DNA from: Aquabacterium humicola
GTDB lineage: Bacteria; Pseudomonadota; Gammaproteobacteria; Burkholderiales; Burkholderiaceae_C
Direction of reading: 5' to 3'
Length of the DNA stretch: 64,000 nucleotides
Assembly (NCBI RefSeq): GCF_030167915.1
Contig: NZ_JARGNB010000006.1
Coordinates: 248,001-312,000 of the forward strand
Shown here: positions 16,335 through 26,420 of the stretch, piece by piece
Numbering within the stretch: the first letter of the stretch is position 1
How the letters are laid out: each line of letters opens with the position of its first letter
Notes under the pieces: generated by a model
What the model was told of the DNA's origin: nothing
The model's database searches: none
Seen by the model: only the letters and a program-made list of their open reading frames with translations
Translations under genes and position numbers: made by a program

Positions 16335-17270
16335 ATGACCGTCCGATCGATTCCCGAAGACCGCGCGATGCTGTGCAGCGGCCATGCCGCCTGCCCCGGC
16401 TGCATCGACGCGCTGACCGTGCGCCATGTGCTCGCCGGCGTCGGCGCCGACGCGATCGCGGTGGTGCCGCCCTCGTGCATGGCGATCATCGCCGGGCCGC
16501 AGCCCTTCAGCGCGCTGAAGATCCCGGTTTACCAGCCGACGCTCGAATCCAGCGCCGCGGCGGCTTCGGGCCTGCGCCGCGCGCTCGATGCGCAGGGCCG
16601 GCACTCGACGACGGTGGTGGTGCTCGCCGGCGACGGCGGCACCTACGACATCGGCTTCCAGTGCCTGTCGTCGGCGGCCGAGCGCAACGAGGACATGCTG
16701 TACTGCTGCCTCGACAACGAGGGCTACATGAACACCGGCGCGCAGAAGTCCTCGTCGACACCGCGCCATGCCTGGACCGGCTCGACGCCGGCGGGCAAGA
16801 CCTCGCGCAAGAAGAATCTCACCGAGATCATGGCCGCTCACAACGTGCCTTATGTGGCCACCGCCAGCGTGGCCCACCTGGCCGACCTGCGGCGCAAGGT
16901 GGACAAGGCGATGGGCCTGCGCGGCCTGCGCTTCCTGAACCTGCTGATTCCCTGCCTCGACGGCTGGGGCCTGCGCGACGATGCCGGCCTGGCGGCGGCG
17001 CGGCTGGCGGTCGAGAGCGGCGCCTTTCCGCTCTACGAGGTGGAGGACGGCGCCCGCTGGACCGTCAACTCGGCGAAGACCCGGCCGGTCGCCGACTACC
17101 TGGCGCTGCAGGGCCGCTACCGGCACCTGACGGCCGAGCAGGTTGCCGCGTTGCAGGACGAGATCGATGCCGGCTGGGCGCGGCTGCAGCGGCAGGCGTC
17201 GGCGTCGGCGGCTCCGTTGGCGATGCCGGCGACGCCGGCGGTGCCGGCGGATCGCGCGCCGGCCGGCTGA
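16335..17270 (+). CDS. 2-Oxoacid:acceptor oxidoreductase beta subunit (PadI/PorB-like)
   Basis: The beta subunit (311 residues) binds thiamine diphosphate. C14, C20 and C23 (CSGHAACPGC) and a later cysteine form the probable cluster site. The ThDP motif GDGGTYDIG (99-107) continues to LDNEGYMNTG (126-135). The following PRHAWTGSTPAGK stretch is typical of PorB-type rather than KorB-type subunits, which supports a different substrate from KorAB. AAGGAG lies upstream of the ATG at 16335; an earlier in-frame ATG at 16296 lies within the alpha gene. The last 25 residues are an Ala/Pro-rich tail. The next gene, an ABC ATPase, starts 17 bases later and is probably in the same operon. Confidence 0.86.
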   Translation: MTVRSIPEDRAMLCSGHAACPGCIDALTVRHVLAGVGADAIAVVPPSCMAIIAGPQPFSALKIPVYQPTLESSAAAASGLRRALDAQGRHSTTVVVLAGDGGTYDIGFQCLSSAAERNEDMLYCCLDNEGYMNTGAQKSSSTPRHAWTGSTPAGKTSRKKNLTEIMAAHNVPYVATASVAHLADLRRKVDKAMGLRGLRFLNLLIPCLDGWGLRDDAGLAAARLAVESGAFPLYEVEDGARWTVNSAKTRPVADYLALQGRYRHLTAEQVAALQDEIDAGWARLQRQASASAAPLAMPATPAVPADRAPAG

Positions 17271-17287
17271 GCGCGAAGGCCATCGCG

Positions 17288-18058
17288 ATGGGTGTCGGTG
17301 GCCTGATCGCGGACCTCGTCGGCCTGCCGCGGCCGCATGTCGTGCGGTCGTCGCACGGGCCGCTGCTCGAGGCGCACGGCGTGCATGCCTGGTACGGCTC
17401 CAGCCACGTGCTCGACGGCGTCGACCTGGTGATCGAGCGCGGCCAGTCGCTCGGCCTTCTGGGCCGCAACGGCATGGGCAAGACGACGCTGATCCGCACG
17501 CTGCTGGGGCACCTGCGCCAGCGCGAGGGCCGCATCGTCATCGCCGGCCGCGACGTCTCCCGCGCGCGGCCGCACGAGGTGGCGCGGCTGGGCGTGGCCT
17601 ACGTGCCCGAAGGCCGCGGCGTGTTCCCGAACCTGAGCGTGCGCGAGAACCTGGTGATGGCCGCCTGCAGCCGCGCCGACGGCAGCGGCTGGACGCTCGA
17701 TCGCGTGCTGCAGACCTTCCCGCGGCTGCGCGAGCGCTTCGGCCACTTGGGCGGCAATCTGTCCGGCGGCGAGCAGCAGATGCTGGCGATCGGCCGCGCG
17801 CTGATGACCGACCCGGCGCTCCTGATCCTCGACGAGGCCACCGAGGGGCTGGCGCCGCGCATCGTCGCCGAGATCTGGCAGGTGATCGATGCGATCCGCG
17901 CCGACGGCATCGCGGTGCTGATCGTCGACCGCGACTACCGGCGCGTCGCGCGCCATGCCGAGCGGCTGGTGGTGCTGCAGAAGGGGCGGGTGGTGCTGGG
18001 CGGGCCGGCCGTCGCGCTGCGCGACGACCCGGCGCTGGCGGGTTTCCTCGGCGTCTGA
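17288..18058 (+). CDS. Orphan LivF-type ABC transporter ATPase
   Basis: The 256-residue protein is an ABC ATPase of the branched-chain-amino-acid/aromatic-acid (LivF) class. It has Walker A GRNGMGKT (60-67), the LivF-specific VPEGRGVFPNLSVREN (106-121), the signature LSGGEQQ (158-164) and Walker B LLILDEAT (178-185). LivF family ATPases serve five-part importers that in aromatic degraders often carry benzoate or phenylacetate-type acids. Here the permeases, binding protein and LivG partner are missing from the window. The first ~25 residues precede the ABC fold, so the true start may be later. It follows the beta subunit by 17 bases. Confidence 0.83.
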   Translation: MGVGGLIADLVGLPRPHVVRSSHGPLLEAHGVHAWYGSSHVLDGVDLVIERGQSLGLLGRNGMGKTTLIRTLLGHLRQREGRIVIAGRDVSRARPHEVARLGVAYVPEGRGVFPNLSVRENLVMAACSRADGSGWTLDRVLQTFPRLRERFGHLGGNLSGGEQQMLAIGRALMTDPALLILDEATEGLAPRIVAEIWQVIDAIRADGIAVLIVDRDYRRVARHAERLVVLQKGRVVLGGPAVALRDDPALAGFLGV

Positions 18059-18062
18059 CGGC

Positions 18063-18989
18063 CTAACCCGCATCCTCCTCGGCCAGCGCCGAGACCAGCC
18101 AGTCGGCGACGCGCTGCACCTCCGGCCGCCCGCGCGCGCCGTCGGCGAGCACCAGGTGGTAGCGCAGCCCGTCGAGCTGGTGCGCGGGCAGCACCACCTG
18201 CAGCCGGCCGTCGTGCAGCGCCGGGTCGATCAGCGGCGTGCGCCCGATCGCCAGGCCGGCGCCTTCCTGCGCCGCCTTCAGCAGCGGCTCGTACTGCGAG
18301 AAGTGCACCACCGGCTGGCGCGGCGAGGGGGGCAGCCCGAGCTCCGCGAGCCAGTGCGACCACGACATCCAGGGATGGCGCTCCACCGCATGGCGGAAAA
18401 CCAGCAGCGGCAGCGTGGCGATGTCGTCCGGACGGTGCACCGCGGCGGCCAGCGCCGGCGCGGCGACCAGCATCACGCGCTCGCGCAGCAGCGGCGTCCA
18501 GCCGGCGGCGGCCTCGTCGTCGCGGGCCTGGCGCACGGCCAGGTGAAAACCTTCGCGATCGAGCGGGCGCGCGGCTTCCGACGCATCGATGTGCAGGTCG
18601 ACGAAGGGTTCGCGGCGCTGCAGCTCGGGCAAGCGCAGCGCCAGCCACAGAGAGCCGAAGGACGGCGTGACGCTGATCGACACCGTCCGCCGCGTGCCGC
18701 CGGCCAGCGGCGCCAGCGCCGCTTCGAAGCCGCGCAGCAGCGGCTGCACGGCATCGAGCAGCACGCGTCCTTCGGGCGTCAGCAGCAGCCCGCGCGGGCT
18801 GCGCTGGAACAGCGGCTTGCCGACCGCGTCCTCGAGCGCCTTGACCTGCTTGCTGACCGCCGATTGCGTCAGGCTCAGCTCGTCGGCCGCGGCGGTGAAG
18901 CTTTCCAGTCGCGCGGCCGACTCGAAGCCGCGCAGCGCGTCGAGCGACAGCGCGCGGGCCAGACGGGCGGCGGCAGAGGGTGGGGCCAT
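18063..18989 (-). CDS. LysR-family regulator (GcvA-like)
   Basis: This 308-residue LysR-type regulator has an N-terminal winged helix-turn-helix (LDALRGFESAARLESFTAAADELS, with TQSAVSKQVKALE as the recognition part, residues about 15-60) and a periplasmic-binding-protein-like effector domain. The DALRGFE...AVSKQVKALED layout is that of the GcvA/AmpR branch. It is convergent with the LivF-like gene, with only four bases between stops, and divergent from the enoyl-CoA hydratase gene. That hydratase, or its own promoter, is the likely target. A 19-base perfect palindrome lies between the two starts. Confidence 0.88.
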   Translation of the reverse strand: MAPPSAAARLARALSLDALRGFESAARLESFTAAADELSLTQSAVSKQVKALEDAVGKPLFQRSPRGLLLTPEGRVLLDAVQPLLRGFEAALAPLAGGTRRTVSISVTPSFGSLWLALRLPELQRREPFVDLHIDASEAARPLDREGFHLAVRQARDDEAAAGWTPLLRERVMLVAAPALAAAVHRPDDIATLPLLVFRHAVERHPWMSWSHWLAELGLPPSPRQPVVHFSQYEPLLKAAQEGAGLAIGRTPLIDPALHDGRLQVVLPAHQLDGLRYHLVLADGARGRPEVQRVADWLVSALAEEDAG

Positions 18990-19022
18990 GACGGCGGGGA
19001 ATGGCGGCAGGACGGAATGTCG

Positions 19023-19041
19023 CGCCGCGCGGCGCGCGGCG
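19023..19041. promoter_or_regulatory. Palindrome between divergent lysR and enoyl-CoA hydratase genes
   Basis: CGCCGCGCG-G-CGCGCGGCG is a perfect 19-base palindrome in the 99-base divergent intergenic region. Its position would suit a LysR operator, but it lacks the T-N11-A core of typical LysR sites and consists only of G and C. Chance in GC-rich DNA or a transcription-stop hairpin are alternatives. Confidence 0.3.
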
Positions 19042-19088
19042 TCGCGATCATGCCCGACACCACTTCACCGCCGAGAAGGATTGCCCGC

Positions 19089-19886
19089 ATGACCTCCACC
19101 GCCAATCTGCTGATCGACCGCGAAGGCCCGCACCTGGTGCTGACATTGAACCGCCCGGCCAAGCTGAACGCGCTGGACTATGCGCTGATCGACCGGCTGA
19201 TGGCCGAGCTGGCGGCCATCGAGCGCGACCCCACGGTGCGCGCGATCGTGCTGACCGGCGCCGGCGAACGCGCCTTCAGCGCCGGCGCCGACATCGCCGG
19301 CTTCGCCGACGACCTGGCCGCGTCGCCGGAAACCGCGCGGCGCGAGTTCGTCGACCGCGGCCAGGCGCTGACGCGGCGGCTGGAGGCCTTCCCGAAGCCG
19401 GTGATCGCCGCGGTCAACGGCCTGGCCTTCGGCGGCGGCTGCGAGGTGGTCGAGGCCTGCGCGCTGGCGCTGGCCGCGCCGCATGCGCGTTTCGCGAAGC
19501 CGGAGATCGCGCTCGGCTTTCCGCCGCCTTTCGGCGGCACGCAGCGGCTGCCGCGCCATGTCGGCCGCAAGCGCGCGCTGGAGATGGTGCTGGGCGGCGA
19601 TGCGATCGACGCGGCACGGGCCGCCGAGATCGGCTTGATCAACCGGGTGGTCGAGACCGGCGCGCTGCTCGATGCAGCCCTGGCGCTGGCGGCCCGTCTG
19701 ACGCGGCATTCGATGGTCGCGGTCAGCGCCGCGCTGCGCGCGGTCAACCGCGGCCTCAACCTGCCGATCGACGAGGCGCTGCAGGTCGAGGCGGCGCAGT
19801 TCATGATCGCCGCCGCGTCGCAGGATGCACGCGACGCGACGCGGGCCTTCGTCGAGAAACGGGTGGCGCGGGTGAACGACCGCTGA
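19089..19886 (+). CDS. Enoyl-CoA hydratase/isomerase family protein
   Basis: The 265-residue protein is a crotonase-fold enzyme. Oxyanion-hole segments are AFSAGADIAGF (about 63-73) and NGLAFGGGCEVVEAC (about 110-124), followed by the KPEIALGFPPPFGGTQRLPR segment that normally holds the second catalytic acid of enoyl-CoA hydratases. It is preceded by GAGAAGG and is divergent from a LysR regulator. Near a benzoyl-CoA cluster it could serve beta-oxidation of 3-hydroxypimelyl-CoA-derived intermediates, but no thiolase or dehydrogenase partners are adjacent. It is distinct from Dch and Oah in sequence and context. Confidence 0.86.
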   Translation: MTSTANLLIDREGPHLVLTLNRPAKLNALDYALIDRLMAELAAIERDPTVRAIVLTGAGERAFSAGADIAGFADDLAASPETARREFVDRGQALTRRLEAFPKPVIAAVNGLAFGGGCEVVEACALALAAPHARFAKPEIALGFPPPFGGTQRLPRHVGRKRALEMVLGGDAIDAARAAEIGLINRVVETGALLDAALALAARLTRHSMVAVSAALRAVNRGLNLPIDEALQVEAAQFMIAAASQDARDATRAFVEKRVARVNDR

Positions 19887-19899
19887 GGGAGCGAGGGGG

Positions 19900-20826
19900 T
19901 CAGCCCGGCGTGCGCAAGGGCTTGGGGTCCTGCGCCGGCTCGGGCGCCGCGTCGCGGTCCAGGCGCTCGGCTTCGGCGATCACCTGCGCGCCGAGCAGCA
20001 GCAGGATGCCGGCGACCTCCAGGCTCAGCAGGATCGCGATCGCGGTGGTGAACGAGCCGTAGACCCGGCTGATCTGCGACAGCGTCTCGAAGTACCAGAC
20101 CAGCGCGTGGCGCGACAACTCCCACAGCAGGGTCGCGACCAGCCCGCCCAGCAGCGCGTGGCGCAGCGACAGCGGGCCGACCGGCATCACCAGGTAGATC
20201 GACGTGATCACCAGCACTTCGCCGGCCAGGCCCAGCGCGTACAGCATCGCGCCCGACAGGCGGCCGGCCGACCACTCGTGGCCCAGCCAGTGCCATTCGC
20301 GCTCGCCGAAGGCCTGCAGCCCGGTGGCGACGATGGTCACCACCAGCATGCCGATGCCCAGGCACAGCACGTAGGCATAGGGCAGCGCGGCCGAGACCAG
20401 CGCATGGCGGCGGCGGATCGCGACGCGGTGCCGGAAGATGATCGACATCGCGTTCTCCAGCGCGGTGAACGCGAGCGTGCTGAAGAACAGCATCGTCGCC
20501 AGCAGCAGCCAGCCCAGCGTGCCGCGGTTCGCATGGAAGTGGCGCAGCTCGGCGATCAGCGGGTCGGACTGGCCCGGCACCAGCCAGGCCAGGTAGCGGT
20601 CGAGCGCGGCGAAGACCGCGTCTTCGCCGAGCAGCGCGCTTAGCGCCGACACCGACAGCACCAGCATCGGCACGATCGAGACCAGGGCGTAGTAGGCCAC
20701 CCCGCCGGCGAGCAGGAAGCCCTGGTTCGCGCGGAACGCGCGCAGCACCTGCCACGTGAAGCGCAGCGGGTGCCGCGCGATGGTGGTCAGCTCGCGGCCG
20801 AGCAGGCCCCGGACGTCGGCCTTCAC
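19900..20826 (-). CDS. YihY/BrkB-family inner-membrane protein
   Basis: This 308-residue integral membrane protein has about six hydrophobic segments (for example GVAYYALVSIVPMLVLSV, LLLATMLFFSTLAFTALE and AILLSLEVAGILLLLGAQ). The FFSTLAFTALENAMSIIF and SRVYGSFTTAIAILL patterns are those of the YihY (formerly ribonuclease BN, UPF0761) family. Function is unsettled in the family: the old RNase assignment was wrong, and roles in virulence or envelope biology are only suggested. It ends 13 bases after the convergent hydratase gene. The next upstream gene on the same strand is a small DUF1328 protein 16 bases away, so they may be co-transcribed. Confidence 0.85.
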   Translation of the reverse strand: MKADVRGLLGRELTTIARHPLRFTWQVLRAFRANQGFLLAGGVAYYALVSIVPMLVLSVSALSALLGEDAVFAALDRYLAWLVPGQSDPLIAELRHFHANRGTLGWLLLATMLFFSTLAFTALENAMSIIFRHRVAIRRRHALVSAALPYAYVLCLGIGMLVVTIVATGLQAFGEREWHWLGHEWSAGRLSGAMLYALGLAGEVLVITSIYLVMPVGPLSLRHALLGGLVATLLWELSRHALVWYFETLSQISRVYGSFTTAIAILLSLEVAGILLLLGAQVIAEAERLDRDAAPEPAQDPKPLRTPG

Positions 20827-20842
20827 GGCCGGGCCGCCAGGG

Positions 20843-21019
20843 TCACTTGCTGATCGCCTTGGCCCCCATCAGCGCCATCGCCAGCACGACGATGAAGGCG
20901 ATCAGGAACAGCACGAACAGCACCTTGGCGATGCCGGCCGCGCCGGCCGCGATGCCGGTGAAGCCGAATACCGCGGCGATGAGCGAGATCACTCCGAAGA
21001 TGATGGCCCACTTCAACAT
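20843..21019 (-). CDS. DUF1328 (YtjA-like) small membrane protein
   Basis: The 58-residue product starts [20 protein letters not shown] and is almost entirely hydrophobic with two predicted transmembrane helices (about 4-24 and 31-52). It ends MGAKAISK. The sequence matches the DUF1328/YtjA family of tiny stress-associated inner-membrane proteins of unknown function. The in-frame reading continues far upstream, but the ATG at 21019 is preceded by AAAGGGACGTCGCC, a good ribosome site, and the length fits the family. Confidence 0.9.
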   Translation of the reverse strand: MLKWAIIFGVISLIAAVFGFTGIAAGAAGIAKVLFVLFLIAFIVVLAMALMGAKAISK

Positions 21020-21126
21020 GGCGACGTCCCTTTCTTTGCAGCGGCCGCCGCGGCGAAGTCCGGGCGGTTCGGTGCTGGCTCGGGGCAGATGACGTGCCCG
21101 GCGCCGTGCGCGGCGCCGGGCCGGTG

Positions 21127-21552
21127 CTACTTCGGAATCGGCCGCGGCTTGCCGTCGTGGTCGATCGCCACGTAGGTCAGGTTGGCCTCGGTCACCTTGA
21201 CCACCTGCAGGTTCGCCGGGTCGCGCTCGGAGAACACCGACACGTGCACGGTGATCGAGGTATTGCCGATGCGCACGACCCGGGCGTAGAAGCTGACCAG
21301 GTCGCCCACCGACACCGGCTGCTTGAAGGTGAACTCGTTGACCGCGACGGTGGCGATGCGGCCCTTGGCGATGCGCGCCGGCAGCACCGCGCCGGCCAGG
21401 TCGACCTGGGCCATCAGCCAGCCGCCGAAGATGTCGCCATTGCCGTTGACGTCGGCGGGCATCGGCATCACGCGCAGCACCAGTTCGCCGCCATCGGGCA
21501 AACTGGTGGGGCCGGTGAGGGCCGACGGCGTCGGGCTTGAAGAGTCGGACAT
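21127..21552 (-). CDS. YciA-family acyl-CoA thioesterase (hotdog fold)
   Basis: This 141-residue hotdog-fold protein carries the YciA signature [20 protein letters not shown] near residues 36-55, where the Asp of GDIFGGW is the catalytic acid in characterised acyl-CoA thioesterases. The later strands ([20 protein letters not shown] and [12 protein letters not shown]) match the family. The open frame extends 61 codons upstream but is low-complexity there. The ATG at 21552 (MSDSSSP) gives the normal family length. It hydrolyses acyl-CoAs, substrate range unknown. It is divergent from the ABC exporter gene, 112 bases away. Confidence 0.88.
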   Translation of the reverse strand: MSDSSSPTPSALTGPTSLPDGGELVLRVMPMPADVNGNGDIFGGWLMAQVDLAGAVLPARIAKGRIATVAVNEFTFKQPVSVGDLVSFYARVVRIGNTSITVHVSVFSERDPANLQVVKVTEANLTYVAIDHDGKPRPIPK

Positions 21553-21664
21553 CGGCTTGATCTCGGTCGTGGCGGGCCGCCCGATTGTCCATGACGCTTC
21601 CGGCGGGCTCGCACGCTCCGGCCCACCTTCCCCGCCAGCCGAACGCCAGCTTTCCTTCTTCCCC

Positions 21665-23524
21665 ATGCGCCGACACCAGAGCCTGTCCCTGCCGCTCGCC
21701 GACCAGGCGGCCGGCCCGCGTTCCGACTGGGACACGCTGCGCCGCCTGCTGCCCTTCCTGTGGCCCTACCGCTGGCGCATCGGTATCGCGCTGCTGTTCC
21801 TGTTCAGCGCCAAGGCGGCCAACGTCAGCGTGCCGGTGCTGCTGAAGCACCTGGTCGATGCGCTGGACATCAAGGCCGGCGATCCGAGGGCGCTGCTGGT
21901 GGTGCCGATCGGCCTGCTGCTGGCCTATGCCGGCCTGCGGCTGGCGACCACCGTGTTCACCGAACTGCGCGAGCTGGTGTTCGCGAAGGTGTCGTTCGGC
22001 GCGTCGAAGCTGATCGCGCTGCAGGTGTTCCGCCACCTGCATGCCCTGAGCCTGCGCTTCCACCTCGAACGCCAGACCGGCGGCCTGTCGCGCGACATCG
22101 AGCGCGGCACGCGGGCGCTGCAGTCGCTGGTGTCGTACTCGCTGTACACCATCCTGCCGACCCTGGTCGAGGTGATCCTGGTGCTCTCGGTGCTGGGCTA
22201 CAAGTTCGATTCGGGCTACGTGTGGATCACGCTCGGCGCGCTGGCCGCCTACACCGTCTACACCGTCGCGATCACCGAGTGGCGCACCCGCTTCCGGCGC
22301 GAGATGAACGAGCTCGATTCGAAGGCGCACACCCGCGCCATCGACGCGCTGCTGAACTACGAGACGGTCAAGTACTTCAACAACGAGGACCTCGAGGCCC
22401 ACCGCTACGACCAGGGGCTGGAGGCCTACCGGCAGGCGCAGATGAAGTCGCAGCGCACCTTGTCGCTGCTCAACGTCGGCCAGCAGGCGATCATCGCGGC
22501 GAGCCTGGTCGCGATGTTGTGGCGGGCCACGCAGGGGGTCGTCGACGGCCGCCTGACCCTGGGCGACCTGGTGATGGTCAACGCCTTCCTGATCCAGCTC
22601 TACATCCCGCTGAACTTCCTCGGCGTGCTGTACCGCGAAGTGAAGCAGAGCCTGACCGACCTGGAGCGCATGTTCGGCCTGCTCGAGCGCGAGCGCGAGG
22701 TCGCCGACAAGCCCGATGCGCCCGATCTGCGCATCAGCGACGCGACGGTGCGCTTCGAGAACGTCAGCTTCGCCTACGACCCGGCGCGGCCGATCCTGCA
22801 CGAGGTGAGCTTCGAGGTGCCGGCCGGCAAGACGGTGGCGGTGGTCGGCGCCTCGGGCGCCGGCAAGAGCACGCTGGCGCGGCTGCTGTACCGCTTCTAC
22901 GACGTCTCCGGCGGCCGCATCACGATCGACGGCCAGGACATCCGCGACGTCACGCAGGCGAGCCTGCGCCGCTCGATCGGCATCGTGCCGCAGGACACGG
23001 TGCTGTTCAACGACACGGTGGGCTACAACATCGGCTACGGCCGCGCCGGCGCCACGCAGGAACAGATCGAGGGCGCCGCGAAGGCCGCGCACATCCACGG
23101 CTTCATCGCCGCGACGCCCAAGGGCTACGAGACCATCGTCGGCGAGCGCGGATTGAAGCTGTCCGGCGGCGAGAAGCAGCGGGTGGCGATCGCCCGCACC
23201 CTGCTGAAGAACCCGCCGATCATGATCTTCGACGAGGCGACCTCGGCGCTCGATTCGGCCAACGAGCGTGCGATCCAGGCCGAGCTGAAGAGCGCCGCGC
23301 TGGGCAAGACGGCGCTGGTCATCGCGCACCGGCTGTCGACGGTGGCCGATGCGCACGAGATCGTCGTGCTCGATGCTGGCCGCGTCGTCGAGCGCGGCCC
23401 GCATGCCGCGCTGCTGGCGGCCAACGGGCGCTATGCGCGCATGTGGCGGCTGCAGCAGGCGCAGCACGATGCGCCGCACCCGGCGGACGCCGCCGATTCG
23501 GCGCCCGCGCTGGACGCTCCGTAG
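21665..23524 (+). CDS. Atm1/HMT1-type ABC exporter (fused permease-ATPase)
   Basis: The 619-residue half-transporter has six transmembrane helices in the first ~330 residues. [23 protein letters not shown] segment is typical of the Atm1/HMT1 family, and the ATPase has Walker [10 protein letters not shown], signature [14 protein letters not shown] and Walker [13 protein letters not shown]. The helix motif [19 protein letters not shown] is the glutathione-contact region in Atm1 homologues. Members export glutathione-bound sulfur or heavy-metal conjugates. The start at 21665 lacks a strong ribosome site, and an in-frame ATG farther upstream overlaps the divergent thioesterase gene, so the N terminus is uncertain by some residues. 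The C-terminal ~25 residues are Ala/Asp-rich. Confidence 0.9.
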   Translation: MRRHQSLSLPLADQAAGPRSDWDTLRRLLPFLWPYRWRIGIALLFLFSAKAANVSVPVLLKHLVDALDIKAGDPRALLVVPIGLLLAYAGLRLATTVFTELRELVFAKVSFGASKLIALQVFRHLHALSLRFHLERQTGGLSRDIERGTRALQSLVSYSLYTILPTLVEVILVLSVLGYKFDSGYVWITLGALAAYTVYTVAITEWRTRFRREMNELDSKAHTRAIDALLNYETVKYFNNEDLEAHRYDQGLEAYRQAQMKSQRTLSLLNVGQQAIIAASLVAMLWRATQGVVDGRLTLGDLVMVNAFLIQLYIPLNFLGVLYREVKQSLTDLERMFGLLEREREVADKPDAPDLRISDATVRFENVSFAYDPARPILHEVSFEVPAGKTVAVVGASGAGKSTLARLLYRFYDVSGGRITIDGQDIRDVTQASLRRSIGIVPQDTVLFNDTVGYNIGYGRAGATQEQIEGAAKAAHIHGFIAATPKGYETIVGERGLKLSGGEKQRVAIARTLLKNPPIMIFDEATSALDSANERAIQAELKSAALGKTALVIAHRLSTVADAHEIVVLDAGRVVERGPHAALLAANGRYARMWRLQQAQHDAPHPADAADSAPALDAP

Positions 23525-23567
23525 AAGCCGCCGGTCCGGCGCCGGGGCACCACTTAAACTCGCCGTC

Positions 23568-24533
23568 GTGGAAACCAAGTGGCTCGAAGACTTCGTCAGC
23601 CTGGCCGAAACCCGGAGCTTCTCGCGCTCCGCGCAGTTGCGCCACGTCACGCAGCCGGCGTTCTCGCGCCGCATCCAGGCGCTCGAAGCCTGGGCTGGCA
23701 TCGACCTCGTCGACCGCTCGGCCTACCCGACGCGGCTGACCTCCGCCGGTGAGACGCTGCATGCGCAGGCGCTGGAGATCCTGACCGCGCTGCAGTCGGC
23801 GCGCAACCTGATGCGCTCGCACCGCGCGAGCGGGCTCGACGTCATCGAGTTCGCGCTGCCGCACACGCTGGCCTTCACCTTTTTCCCGCACTGGCTGATG
23901 GAGTTGAAGCGCAGCTTCGGCTCGGTCAAGACGCGGCTGATCGCGCTGAACGTGCACGACGCGGTGCTGCGGCTGACCGAAGGCGGCTGCGACCTGCTGA
24001 TCGCCTACCACCACGCGTCGCAGCCGCTGCAGCTGAGCCCCGACCGCTACGAGATGCTGTCGCTGGGCCACGAGACGCTGGCCGCCTACGCGAAGGCCGA
24101 TGCCGAAGGCCAGCCGATGTTCCGGCTGGCGACCACCGGCGCGCCGGCGCCGCTGCTGGCCTATGCGTCGGGCGCCTACATGGGCTACATGGTCGAGCAG
24201 ATCATCCGCCAGATGGCCGCCCCGCCGGCGCTGGAGACGATCTACGAGACCGACATGTCCGAAGGCCTGAAGGCGATGGCGCTCGAAGGCCACGGCCTCG
24301 CGTTCCTGCCCGCGTCGTCGGTGCGCAAGGAACTGAAGGCCCGGCGCCTCGTCGCCGCCGCGCCGCCGGGCATCGGCGAGCTGACGATGGAGGTGCGCAT
24401 CTACCGCGAGCGGCCGGAAGTCGCGCGGCATGCGAAGTCGGCCGCGCATGCGCTGTGGGAGTACCTGCGGGCGCAGGCCGGCAATGCGGTGCGCACCACC
24501 GCCGACCGGCCGGTCAAGGACCGCGCCGGCTGA
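23568..24533 (+). CDS. LysR-family regulator, HypT/YjiE-like
   Basis: The 321-residue regulator starts [20 protein letters not shown]. Together with the recognition segment [16 protein letters not shown]-like (here [18 protein letters not shown]) and the [14 protein letters not shown] that follows, this is the layout of the hypochlorite-responsive HypT/YjiE branch of LysR proteins. The effector domain spans about residues 90-300. Start is a GTG at 23568; upstream in-frame starts lie within the ABC exporter. It begins 43 bases after the exporter in the same direction. Whether the exporter is a target is not shown. Effector and regulon are unknown. Confidence 0.84.
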   Translation: METKWLEDFVSLAETRSFSRSAQLRHVTQPAFSRRIQALEAWAGIDLVDRSAYPTRLTSAGETLHAQALEILTALQSARNLMRSHRASGLDVIEFALPHTLAFTFFPHWLMELKRSFGSVKTRLIALNVHDAVLRLTEGGCDLLIAYHHASQPLQLSPDRYEMLSLGHETLAAYAKADAEGQPMFRLATTGAPAPLLAYASGAYMGYMVEQIIRQMAAPPALETIYETDMSEGLKAMALEGHGLAFLPASSVRKELKARRLVAAAPPGIGELTMEVRIYRERPEVARHAKSAAHALWEYLRAQAGNAVRTTADRPVKDRAG

Positions 24534-24566
24534 CGGGCGAGCCGGCGCCTGCCGGCGGGCGCCGCG

Positions 24567-25310
<744 letters not shown>

Positions 25311-25315
25311 GAGGG

Positions 25316-26419
25316 TCAGCGGCTTTTGCTCTTCGACACGTGCTTCTCGACCCACAGGCTGTAGCGCGACATCGAGAAGCAGAACAGGAAGTAGATCGCG
25401 GCGATGAAGATGTACGCCTCGATCTTGAAGGGGCGCCAGTTGGCGTCGGAGTTCAGCGCCAGGCCCATCGCGCCGGTCAGCTCGTAGAGGCTGACGATGG
25501 TGACCAGCGAGGTGTCCTTGAAGATCGAGATGAAGCTGTTCATGATGCCCGGCACCACCATCGCCAGCGCCTGCGGCAGCACGATCTTGCGCTGCGTCTG
25601 CCAGTAGGTCAGGCCGATCGACGCCGCCGCCTCGTGCTGGCCCTTCGGGATCGCCTGCAGGCCGCCGCGCACGATCTCGGCCATGTAGGCCGCGGTGAAC
25701 AAGGTGATGCCCACCAGCACGCGCAGCAGCACGTCGATGCTGGTGCCCGGCGGCATGAACAGCGGGAACATGAAGCTCGCCATGAACAGCACGCTGATCA
25801 AGGGCACGCCGCGGATCAGCTCGACATAGACGATGCACAGCGTGCGGATCGCCGGCATGTGCGAACGCCGGCCCAGCGCGACCAGCACCGACAGCGGGAA
25901 GGCCAGCACGATGGCCAGCGAGGCCAGCATGATCGTCAGCGGCAGGCCGCCCCAGCGGTCGGTCGTGACGACCGAGAGCCCCGCGAAGCCGCCGTGCATC
26001 AGCCCGAAGAAGAGCGCGAACACCGCCACCCACAGCACCGCGAGCCAGGGCCGCCAGAAGCGGCGCGTGCAGCTGCCGACCAGCAGCGCGACCAGCGCCA
26101 CGGTCGCGACCTCGGGCCGCCACTGCTGGTCCAGCGGGTAGCGGCCGAAGATGATCAGCCGGTACTTCTCGGCCACCACGCCCCAGCAGGCGCCGAGGCC
26201 GCGTGCGTTCTGGCAGCGGTCGGCATCCGGCACGAACACCGCGCGCGCCACCGCCCAGTCGATGAAGCCCGGCAGCCACCACAGCGCCAGCGCGATCATC
26301 ACGATCGTCACCGTCGCATCGCGAAAGTCGCCGAAGAGGTTGCGGCGCACCCACGGCACGAGGCCTTCGGTGCGGACTGGGGACGGGCGGGGGGCGACGG
26401 GCTGGAAGATCTCCGCCAC
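25316..26419 (-). CDS. aapM: General L-amino-acid ABC transporter permease AapM
   Basis: The 367-residue permease has an N-terminal helix, a periplasmic region with several cysteines ([12 protein letters not shown]) and further helices. The ABC permease EAA-type loop is [20 protein letters not shown], preceded by [14 protein letters not shown]. This N-terminally extended architecture is characteristic of the AapM/BztC subfamily rather than ordinary GlnP permeases. It is one base from aapQ and five from aapP, so all are in one transcript. It forms the membrane channel with AapQ. Confidence 0.93.
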   Translation of the reverse strand: MAEIFQPVAPRPSPVRTEGLVPWVRRNLFGDFRDATVTIVMIALALWWLPGFIDWAVARAVFVPDADRCQNARGLGACWGVVAEKYRLIIFGRYPLDQQWRPEVATVALVALLVGSCTRRFWRPWLAVLWVAVFALFFGLMHGGFAGLSVVTTDRWGGLPLTIMLASLAIVLAFPLSVLVALGRRSHMPAIRTLCIVYVELIRGVPLISVLFMASFMFPLFMPPGTSIDVLLRVLVGITLFTAAYMAEIVRGGLQAIPKGQHEAAASIGLTYWQTQRKIVLPQALAMVVPGIMNSFISIFKDTSLVTIVSLYELTGAMGLALNSDANWRPFKIEAYIFIAAIYFLFCFSMSRYSLWVEKHVSKSKSR

Positions 26420-26420
26420 G

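Noticed and set aside
20843-23701. 952-codon minus-strand frame across the ABC exporter
   Set aside because: Only its last 58 codons (DUF1328 protein) look like protein. The rest mirrors the exporter gene on the other strand.
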